A stretch of 5,970 nucleotides of DNA from Verrucomicrobiota bacterium (GTDB taxonomy: Bacteria > Verrucomicrobiota > Verrucomicrobiae > Chthoniobacterales > UBA10450), in contig VBQB01000288.1 of assembly GCA_005887855.1 (NCBI GenBank), positions 1 through 5,970 on the forward strand. Reading direction: 5' to 3'. Positions 1 to 5,167 of this stretch are shown piece by piece (position 1 is the stretch's first letter; each line of letters begins with the position of its first letter). Below the pieces are notes generated by a model that did no database searches, was not told the origin of the DNA, and saw nothing but the letters and a program-made list of their open reading frames with translations. A program made the translations under genes and the position numbers.

Positions 1-1
1 A

Positions 2-625
2 CTCGCAAAGGGCGAATGGCATCCAAAAAAAATAGATCAGCGCGAGGGCCTCACCCAATTCAATACCCATTATCACGATATGGCGGTTAATGCCTATCTC
101 GTTTGGGACCCCGCGAGCCGTGCGGCGGTAGTTTTTGATACCGGCGCCGATTGTAATGAAATGGTGCGCTTTGCGACCAGGGAAAAGCTGAATGTGCAAC
201 TGATTTTACTCACCCACGCACACGCCGACCACGTCGCAGACCTCCCGCGCCTGCGGGAAGAAACTGGCGCCCAAGTTTTTACACCGGCACGCGAACCCGT
301 TCCCGGCGCGGAACCGATTGAAGAAGGAAAACGTTTTCGGCTCGGCAATCTGGAGATCGACACGCGGTTGACCTGGGGCCACTCTCGCGGTGGAATGACC
401 TACGTGGTGACCGGTCTCTCGCACCCGGTTGCGATTGTGGGCGACTCGCTTTTCGCAGGATCGATGGGTGGAGGAAACGTTTCCTATGAGGACGCGTTGC
501 GAAATAATCTCGAGAAAATCCTAACGCTGCCCAACGAAACGATTATTTGTCCGGGACACGGGCCGATGACCACCGTGGGCGAGGAGAAGGTTCATAATCC
601 ATTCTTTGCTGAGAAGGTGGAGTGA
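2..625 (+). CDS. MBL-fold metallo-hydrolase, glyoxalase II-like (5' end outside window)
   Basis: This is a metal-dependent hydrolase of the metallo-beta-lactamase fold, closest in style to glyoxalase II/hydroxyacylglutathione hydrolase-like proteins, and probably cytoplasmic. Counting from the ATG at position 80, the full metal-ligand set is visible: the HxHxDH motif (THAHADH; His46, His48, Asp50, His51), His101 in GHSRGG, Asp122 in GDSLF and His160 in PGHGP. The ending NPFF is also usual for this group. The frame is open from base 2, and the 26 codons before position 80 read like ordinary protein, so the ATG at 80 is probably internal and the true start lies left of the window. There are 207 residues visible. 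The stop TGA (623-625) is also the first three bases of the inverted-repeat array that begins the next region. The substrate is unknown; the neighbouring dehydrogenase suggests small-molecule metabolism, which is inference only. The fold assignment is secure, the exact reaction is not. Confidence 0.93.
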   Translation, partial: LAKGEWHPKKIDQREGLTQFNTHYHDMAVNAYLVWDPASRAAVVFDTGADCNEMVRFATREKLNVQLILLTHAHADHVADLPRLREETGAQVFTPAREPVPGAEPIEEGKRFRLGNLEIDTRLTWGHSRGGMTYVVTGLSHPVAIVGDSLFAGSMGGGNVSYEDALRNNLEKILTLPNETIICPGHGPMTTVGEEKVHNPFFAEKVE

Positions 626-660
626 TGTTTGATGGTTGAGGTTTGAGGTTTGATGTTGGC
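623..660 (+). repeat. Left heptamer array, KGKTTGA units
   Basis: Five consecutive 7-bp units start at 626: TGTTTGA, TGGTTGA, GGTTTGA, GGTTTGA and a degenerate TGTTGGC. The outer ten bases, TGATGTTTGA (623-632), are repeated perfectly in inverted orientation at 1031-1040. Two longer blocks also match the right array in inverted orientation: 14 bp (628-641 with 1008-1021) and 13 bp (642-654 with 1023-1035). Their order is swapped between the two arrays, as expected if 7-bp units were gained, lost or shuffled. The array fills almost all of the space between the hydrolase stop and the four-helix-bundle start. Confidence 0.85.
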
Positions 661-662
661 AG

Positions 663-1049
663 ATGAAGACCGCCGAGTTACAGGAGCGGACAAAAAGCTT
701 TGCGCTTCGAGTTTTAAATCTCATCGAGCGACTGCCAAATACGATTGGCGGGAGCGTCCTCGCGAACCAGATCGCCAGAAGCGCGACATCAGTCGGCGCG
801 AATTACAGAGCAGCGTGTCGCGCACGCTCGCGTGCAGAGTTTGCATCCAAGTTGGGAACCGTGGCCGAAGAGGCGGACGAGAGCCTGTACTGGCTTGAGC
901 TGATTCGAGATGGGAAATTTGTTTCAGGGAAAAGAATTGCTTCTCTGGTATCGGAGGCGGACGAACTCACAGCCATCTTCACTTCGGGGCGGCGATCGGC
1001 ATCACGCCCTCAACCATCAAAGATCAAACCTCAAACATCATTAGAATGA
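663..1049 (+). CDS. Four-helix-bundle protein, S23 / 23S rRNA intervening-sequence protein family
   Basis: This 128-residue protein belongs to the S23/IVP four-helix-bundle family (the family of proteins encoded in 23S rRNA intervening sequences, also related in fold to the Avd protein of diversity-generating retroelements). The family signature is clear at about residues 35-80: NQIARSATSVGANYRAA, then SRAEFASKLGTVAEEADESLYWLELI. Four predicted helices span roughly residues 3-24, 30-54, 57-83 and 88-107. Members assemble as small helical oligomers and may bind nucleic acid, but their cellular role is not established. The ATG at 663 is the only reasonable start, because an in-frame TGA lies at 651-653; no strong ribosome binding site precedes it. 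Residues 116-126 are encoded by the right heptamer array, giving a Pro/Gln/Lys/Ser tail that is probably unstructured. The stop overlaps the next ATG (ATGA). No 23S rRNA sequence is nearby, so this is a free-standing copy. Confidence 0.88.
   Translation: MKTAELQERTKSFALRVLNLIERLPNTIGGSVLANQIARSATSVGANYRAACRARSRAEFASKLGTVAEEADESLYWLELIRDGKFVSGKRIASLVSEADELTAIFTSGRRSASRPQPSKIKPQTSLE
1008..1040 (-). repeat. Right heptamer array, inverted relative to the left array
   Basis: On the + strand the units are TCAACCA, TCAAAGA, TCAAACC and TCAAACA, followed by TCA. Read on the - strand they become TGTTTGA, GGTTTGA, TCTTTGA and TGGTTGA, the same KGKTTGA-type unit as the left array. The outer end (1031-1040) is the perfect inverted partner of 623-632. 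The array is translated as the last residues of the four-helix-bundle protein and stops five bases before the dehydrogenase ATG. Confidence 0.85.
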
Positions 1050-1942
1050 ATATAGGTTTTGTCGGGGTTGGCCGCATGGGTGCAAACATGGCGCGGCGGT
1101 TAAGAGATCGCAGTTTTCATGTCACCGCCGTTTACGACACAAATCGCGCGGCGGCGACCTCGCTGGCGCAGGAGCTTGGTTGTGCGGCGAGCCAGGATTT
1201 ATCGGAAGTCACGGCAGAGTCCGACGTGATCTTCACCGTTGTGACCGACGACGCTGCGATGCGCGGAATCTTCAGCGGAATTGGGGACAATCTGCTGGTC
1301 AATGCGCGCGGCAAATTGTTCGTCAATTGCGCGACGATTTCCCCGCAAGTCCATGTCGATGTTGAAAAGTTGGCCCATAAGGCCGGCGCGCAAACGCTCG
1401 AAGCGTGTATGGCTTCGAGCATCACGCAAGCGCGCGATGGCTCGCTTTATCTTATGTGCGGTGGAAGCGAAGATGCGTTCCGCAAAGCCGAGCCGATTTT
1501 GAAGGAGCTCGGAGCAACCGTGCGGTTCATTGGAAAAACGGGCGAAGCGGCAAAGGTGAAAGCACTGGTCAATATGGTCATGAACATTAATACAGCTGGT
1601 CTGGCTGAAGGACTCGCGCTCGGTGCGGCGCTCGGTCTCGATCTGGAAATGTTAAGAAAAATTTTCTCGCAGACTGGCGCGGCCTCGCGCGTCCTCGAAA
1701 CCGATGGCGAAGACATACAAAATCGCGAGCACACCTGCTTTTTTTCAGCCGCTCATGCCGCCAAAGATAGCGGGATCGCGCTCGAACTTGCGCGCAGCCT
1801 CGGTCTCGATTTGCCTCTGGCGCGCGCGACAAAAAGGCAGTACGACCGGATGATTGCAGAAGGTCTCGGCGAACTCGACAAATCAGGCATAGCCGAGCTG
1901 ACCTTCAAACATCGTCATAAACATTCCGGCGATCACGTGTGA
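1046..1942 (+). CDS. NAD(P)-dependent beta-hydroxyacid dehydrogenase (3-hydroxyisobutyrate dehydrogenase family)
   Basis: This 298-residue protein has the usual length and layout of the beta-hydroxyacid dehydrogenase family, which oxidises 3-hydroxyacids or reduces semialdehydes with NAD(P). The N-terminal Rossmann motif is GFVGVGRMGANMA (residues 4-16). FVNCATISP (92-100) matches the conserved strand before the substrate region. Lys172 and Asn176 in KALVN fit the catalytic Lys and its Asn partner, and AAKDSGIAL (238-246) fits the conserved Lys-Asp of the C-terminal helical domain. The substrate loop is unusual: where most members have DAPVSGG, this protein reads EACMASS (119-125), so neither the Ser nor the Gly pair is kept. 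The substrate is therefore open, and a glyoxylate, succinic semialdehyde or hydroxyisobutyrate role cannot be chosen. Its start overlaps the preceding stop (ATGA), and there is no clear ribosome binding site in the present arrangement, so translation probably depends on coupling. Confidence 0.9.
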   Translation: MNIGFVGVGRMGANMARRLRDRSFHVTAVYDTNRAAATSLAQELGCAASQDLSEVTAESDVIFTVVTDDAAMRGIFSGIGDNLLVNARGKLFVNCATISPQVHVDVEKLAHKAGAQTLEACMASSITQARDGSLYLMCGGSEDAFRKAEPILKELGATVRFIGKTGEAAKVKALVNMVMNINTAGLAEGLALGAALGLDLEMLRKIFSQTGAASRVLETDGEDIQNREHTCFFSAAHAAKDSGIALELARSLGLDLPLARATKRQYDRMIAEGLGELDKSGIAELTFKHRHKHSGDHV

Positions 1943-1985
1943 GCGGAAAACGGCGAAAGCAACTCTCCTATTTTCCAGCATAAAA

Positions 1986-2028
1986 TCGCGAAAAGACCAT
2001 CCTTTGCCCGAGCTGAAAATTTTCGCGA
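1986..2028. promoter_or_regulatory. 9-bp perfect inverted repeat in the spacer before the glycosyltransferase gene
   Basis: TCGCGAAAA (1986-1994) and TTTTCGCGA (2020-2028) are perfect inverted copies separated by 25 bases. No T-run follows on the + strand, so this is a poor intrinsic terminator. It could be an operator for a dimeric regulator or a leader hairpin just before the ribosome binding site at 2043. A -10-like TAAAAT lies at 1981-1986, but I see no convincing -35 partner. The 115-bp spacer (1943-2057) holds no other feature I can support. Confidence 0.3.
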
Positions 2029-2042
2029 GGATTGATCATCCT

Positions 2043-2049
2043 AGGAGGG
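2043..2049 (+). promoter_or_regulatory. Strong Shine-Dalgarno site for the GT9 gene
   Basis: AGGAGGG is an almost perfect anti-16S match and lies eight bases before the ATG at 2058. It fixes the start of the glycosyltransferase and is the clearest ribosome binding site in the window. This suggests the gene begins a new, independently translated unit, unlike the overlapping genes before it. Confidence 0.8.
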
Positions 2050-2057
2050 TCTAGAGA

Positions 2058-3305
2058 ATGGATCTCCCTATAGGCATCTCAACGTTGCAACGCACCGATC
2101 GCTGGATTGGTGCACCGCTTTGCGCAGTTTTAACCTTTCTTAGAAAAATCTTTGAATCCGCGGGGCCACCAGGGCCGCGCCAGGTTCGACGCATTCTCTT
2201 CGTCAAGTTCGCGGAGCAAGGCTCAACTGTTCTCGCCTATCCCGCAATTCGTCGTGCGACGGAAGTGGTCGGACGTGAAAACGTTTACTTCGTCGTATTC
2301 GAAGACAATCGATTCATTCTCGACGTGATGGAAATCATTCCGAAGGAAAATGTGATAACGATCGCAACGCAGAGTCCTTTCCGGCTCGCCCTTAGTGCGC
2401 TGCGGGCAGTGCTTCGGGTCCGGAAAATCCGCATAGACGCGGTTGTTGATATGGAATTCCTGACACGCTTCTCCGCGATAGTGACGTTCACGACCGGCGC
2501 CAAATCGCGTGTGGGTTTTCATACTTTTTTTGGCGACGGACCGTACCGCGGCGATTTGATGACGCACCGGCTTTTGTACAACCCTCATCTCCACACAAGT
2601 GAGATGTTTGAAGCCATGGTTGAAGCATTGACCCGCGATCCGGCGGTGCTCCCGACGTTCGACTTTACGCCTTCTGCAGACCAGCCACTCGCAAAATTTC
2701 GGCCCTCCCTGTCCGACGTTGCTGAAATCGATGCGCTGCTGCAGCGCGAAAATCCTCGCATCGGTTCCGCGCCGCTCATCCTGCTCAACCCGAACGCGAG
2801 CGACTTGCTGCCGCTGAGGCGTTGGCCGGCGCTGCGTTATGTCGAACTTGCGCGACGGCTGCTCGAACGGTACCCAGACTTGTTTATCGGATTTACCGGT
2901 GCCCCGGCTGAAGCGGCTCCCAATAACCAGCTTGCAGATGAGGTCGGTTCAAGCCGCGTCATCCCGCTTGCCGGAAAAACGACTCTGCATCAAGTGCTCG
3001 TGCTTTACACGCGCAGTGAGATTTTGGTGACGAATGACAGTGGCCCGGCTCATTTCGCCTCCATGACGCCGATTCGCGTCGTCACTTTGTTCGGGCCTGA
3101 GACACCGGCGCTATTTTCCGCACGCTCGTCAAACACGACCGCGCTGTGGGCCGGCATCGCCTGCAGTCCGTGCGTGAACGCCTACAACAACCGGCAATCG
3201 GTCTGCCGCAACAATCTTTGTATGCAAGCAATCACAGTTGACGACGTCTTTGAAAAAGTTACCTGCATTTACGATTCCTTTAAGAGGAGCACGCGCAGAG
3301 ATTAA
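2058..3305 (+). CDS. Glycosyltransferase family 9 (heptosyltransferase-like)
   Basis: This 415-residue GT-B enzyme resembles ADP-heptose:LPS heptosyltransferases, which add sugars to surface glycans at the cytoplasmic face of the inner membrane. The N-terminal domain starts with RRILFVKFAEQGSTVLAYPAIRRA (residues 44-67). The C-terminal domain has LILLNPNAS (240-248) at the start of the nucleotide-sugar domain, and TNDSGPAHFAS (325-335) followed by VTLFGPETP (342-350), the hallmark donor-binding region. About 40 residues precede the first strand, including a hydrophobic patch near 17-29 that may sit on the membrane. Two oddities stand out. Ser56 occupies the place of the Asp in the usual GD motif, the proposed general base in WaaC. 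A cysteine cluster (Cys369, Cys372, Cys383, Cys388) near the C-terminus could bind metal or form disulfides. The start is fixed by AGGAGGG. The family is secure; donor and acceptor are unknown. Confidence 0.9.
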   Translation: MDLPIGISTLQRTDRWIGAPLCAVLTFLRKIFESAGPPGPRQVRRILFVKFAEQGSTVLAYPAIRRATEVVGRENVYFVVFEDNRFILDVMEIIPKENVITIATQSPFRLALSALRAVLRVRKIRIDAVVDMEFLTRFSAIVTFTTGAKSRVGFHTFFGDGPYRGDLMTHRLLYNPHLHTSEMFEAMVEALTRDPAVLPTFDFTPSADQPLAKFRPSLSDVAEIDALLQRENPRIGSAPLILLNPNASDLLPLRRWPALRYVELARRLLERYPDLFIGFTGAPAEAAPNNQLADEVGSSRVIPLAGKTTLHQVLVLYTRSEILVTNDSGPAHFASMTPIRVVTLFGPETPALFSARSSNTTALWAGIACSPCVNAYNNRQSVCRNNLCMQAITVDDVFEKVTCIYDSFKRSTRRD

Positions 3306-3316
3306 TTTGCATACTG

Positions 3317-4816
3317 ATGGGTATGCCAACTAATGGGTCGCGGCAATTTCGTCTCGCCGCGCTTGGGATTATTTTTCTCACGGTCGCGATTCGCCTTCCA
3401 TCCCTTTTGCATCCCCAGCCAATTGACAGTGAAGCGATGTATTCCGTCGTGGCCAATGAGATCGTCGACGGAGGCCGACCCTACATCGACGCGGTAGAGC
3501 GCAAGCCGCCGCTCCTCTTCTGGACGTACGCCGCAATCTTCAAAGTAGCAGGCGAGTTCAATTGGAAAGCGCTTCATTTCGTCGCGCTGGTGTGGACGCT
3601 AGGCGCAATGGCCGGCCTCTATGTGATCGGTCGCGAGTTGTTCGATCGCAATACCGGTTTGATTGCTGCGCTCTTCTACGGTATTTTCCAACACTGGTGG
3701 ACATGGAAGAATCTCGCATTCGACGGCGAGATGCTGATAAATCTCCCTATCATCTGGGCGTGGGCAATCGCTTTCCGCCGCAGTTCGTCGCGGCTGCGAC
3801 CTGAACTCTTCGCGGCAGGCGCGCTCTTGGGCGCGGCCTTCCTGCTTAAACAGCCTGCCGCGATAGCAGCGGCGCCCCTCGGCATTTATCTACTCCTCCC
3901 GAGCTATCGAACTAGTCGCAGCTTGACAGGAATGAATTCCATCCTTCAGGCAACGATGCTTACGGCGGGATTTCTCGCAGCCCTCGGTCTGGTGACGATC
4001 GTGCTTTCGAAGCGAGGCATCCTCCGTGAGGCGTTCTACTGGACAATTGCCGATCATGACATTCCGCATGTGTTCTGGCGGAAGGGAAGGGTGAATACGC
4101 TGGAGTTCCTTGGCGCCTGTTTGCCTTTGGTAATCGGGGCGATAATGGCGTCTCGGGATAAGGGTGAGATTTGGGCTGGGAAGGCGGCAGAGCGAATAGC
4201 GCTGTTCGGGCTGCTTGCGGCCTCGGCAATTGGCGCTGCGGCGGGCGCTCGCTTTTACCGCCACTACTACATCCAATTGATCCCTCCGCTCGCACTGCTC
4301 GCGGCACCGCACTATGTACGACTTTGGTCGAGGAAGCAGCCCTGGCTCCTACGACCTGTGACCTGGGCGTGGTTGGCTCTCACCGTTATTGCATTCTCAA
4401 TCGTGCACTGGATGGGGCTGGCTCGGCAACGCGCTCCGTCTGAGGCGGGACGATATTTGTCCACGCATTCGGCCCCTGGGGATAGAATTTTCGTCTGGGG
4501 TCAAACTCCGAAAATCTATCTAGACGCTCACCGACGTCCTGCCTCTCGTTATATCACAACATTTCCGCTCACCGGTTATGTCTTTGGCGGACCGATCCCC
4601 GGTTTCGATACTCGTAGCCGGATCTTGCCCGGCGCCTGGACCAACCTCGAGCGAGATTTTGCCAAACATCCGCCGACCTACATTATTGATGTTCAGTCCG
4701 ACCCGGAAACCGCGCAGTATCCAGTGAAGAACTTTCCAATTCTCGCCAAACTTTTGGCGGAACGGTGCCGGCCGGTGGCGCACACCGCGGAAGGTGTGAT
4801 TTATCGGATGCGCTAG
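3317..4816 (+). CDS. ArnT/PMT-like membrane glycosyltransferase (GT39/GT83 superfamily)
   Basis: This 499-residue integral membrane protein belongs to the dolichyl-phosphate-mannose mannosyltransferase/ArnT superfamily, which uses polyprenyl-phosphate-linked sugars and transfers them at the outer face of the inner membrane. The first extracytoplasmic loop carries the family pattern: PIDSEAMYSVV (residues 35-45, with the candidate catalytic Asp37), GGRPYIDAVERKPPLLFW (52-69) and then a long hydrophobic helix. About eleven membrane segments are visible, near 11-28, 86-105, 113-127, 140-154, 164-178, 180-195, 211-230, 262-278, 294-310, 318-333 and 347-366. They are followed by a soluble C-terminal domain of about 130 residues, as in other family members. 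The gene starts 11 bases after the GT9 stop, so the two are almost certainly co-transcribed. ATGs at 3317 and 3323 are both possible; neither has a well-placed ribosome binding site (AGAGGAG at 3283-3289 is too far). Sugar and acceptor are unknown. Confidence 0.87.
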   Translation: MGMPTNGSRQFRLAALGIIFLTVAIRLPSLLHPQPIDSEAMYSVVANEIVDGGRPYIDAVERKPPLLFWTYAAIFKVAGEFNWKALHFVALVWTLGAMAGLYVIGRELFDRNTGLIAALFYGIFQHWWTWKNLAFDGEMLINLPIIWAWAIAFRRSSSRLRPELFAAGALLGAAFLLKQPAAIAAAPLGIYLLLPSYRTSRSLTGMNSILQATMLTAGFLAALGLVTIVLSKRGILREAFYWTIADHDIPHVFWRKGRVNTLEFLGACLPLVIGAIMASRDKGEIWAGKAAERIALFGLLAASAIGAAAGARFYRHYYIQLIPPLALLAAPHYVRLWSRKQPWLLRPVTWAWLALTVIAFSIVHWMGLARQRAPSEAGRYLSTHSAPGDRIFVWGQTPKIYLDAHRRPASRYITTFPLTGYVFGGPIPGFDTRSRILPGAWTNLERDFAKHPPTYIIDVQSDPETAQYPVKNFPILAKLLAERCRPVAHTAEGVIYRMR

Positions 4817-5167
4817 GTCTGGCCAGCTAGTTGGAATACGATCATTTTTGGAAAATATCGGCAGGTTCGCCAAATTCGCGAATCGACACTGAAGCCGTTA
4901 CGGCGGCGGTGATGCACGGAGTCGAGTCGGTCGTCTATCAATACTGCATTCACTTGGAGCACGTGTGGCGCTGATATTGCTTCGTCCGTTTGGACGAGAA
5001 AGTTAACTGGTGCCTAGCAGTTATCGCCGACGCTCGACTTATGGCTGGCGGTTTGTCGGACGGCCGTTGAAAGTCTCCAAGAAGGTCGCGGGCGTTGTGG
5101 AAGATATCCCCCGGCGCGATTGCTTCGCGGGCAAGTTGTCGTAGGCTGCATGTTCTTTCATCATCGC
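4817..5167. other. Gene-poor spacer between the membrane glycosyltransferase and the radical SAM gene
   Basis: I see no convincing gene or RNA here. The stretch holds a 10-bp palindrome, ATTCGCGAAT (4874-4883), and a short hairpin, TCGTCC-GTTT-GGACGA (4982-4997), which has no T-run and so is unlikely to terminate transcription. It also holds a 44-codon GTG-initiated open frame (5010-5144), whose translation includes KVSKKVAGVVEDI and one Cys but which I do not recognise. No clear intrinsic terminator follows the stop at 4816, so read-through into the radical SAM gene is possible. A promoter for that gene should lie here, but I cannot point to one. Confidence 0.5.

Larger units (their letters stand above)
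623..1040 (+). mobile_element. Putative S23/four-helix-bundle cassette bounded by inverted heptamer arrays
   Basis: A 418-bp segment consists of a left heptamer array, one small gene and a right heptamer array in inverted orientation, with perfect 10-bp inverted ends. No transposase is encoded and no target-site duplication is evident next to the ends. The case for insertion is the reconstructed empty site: joining base 622 to 1041 keeps the upstream hydrolase in frame for two more codons (Leu-Glu) to a TGA overlapping the dehydrogenase ATG. The join also places AAGGTGGAG (614-622) five bases before that ATG as a ribosome binding site. S23-type genes are known as intervening sequences in some bacterial 23S rRNA genes, where they sit in inverted-repeat stems, so a related non-autonomous behaviour is plausible. 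Mobility is inferred and has not been shown. Confidence 0.5.

Noticed and set aside
80..82. ATG at 80 as the start of the MBL hydrolase
   Set aside because: The frame is open to the left edge, and the 26 codons before it look coding, so the gene most likely starts outside the window.
650..898. 82-codon + strand frame overlapping the four-helix-bundle gene
   Set aside because: It is out of frame with the S23 family signature and has Arg-rich, motif-free translation.
623..1040. CRISPR array or diversity-generating retroelement
   Set aside because: The repeats are 7 bp without spacers, and no reverse transcriptase, template repeat or cas gene is present. The small protein's similarity to Avd is only at the level of the four-helix-bundle fold.
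3890..4312. 140-codon antisense open frame within the membrane glycosyltransferase
   Set aside because: The translation is rich in Arg, Cys and Pro without domain features, and the + strand has convincing membrane segments here.
4982..4997. Hairpin TCGTCC-GTTT-GGACGA as an intrinsic terminator
   Set aside because: The stem is only six pairs, it lies about 165 bases after the stop at 4816, and no T-run follows on either strand.
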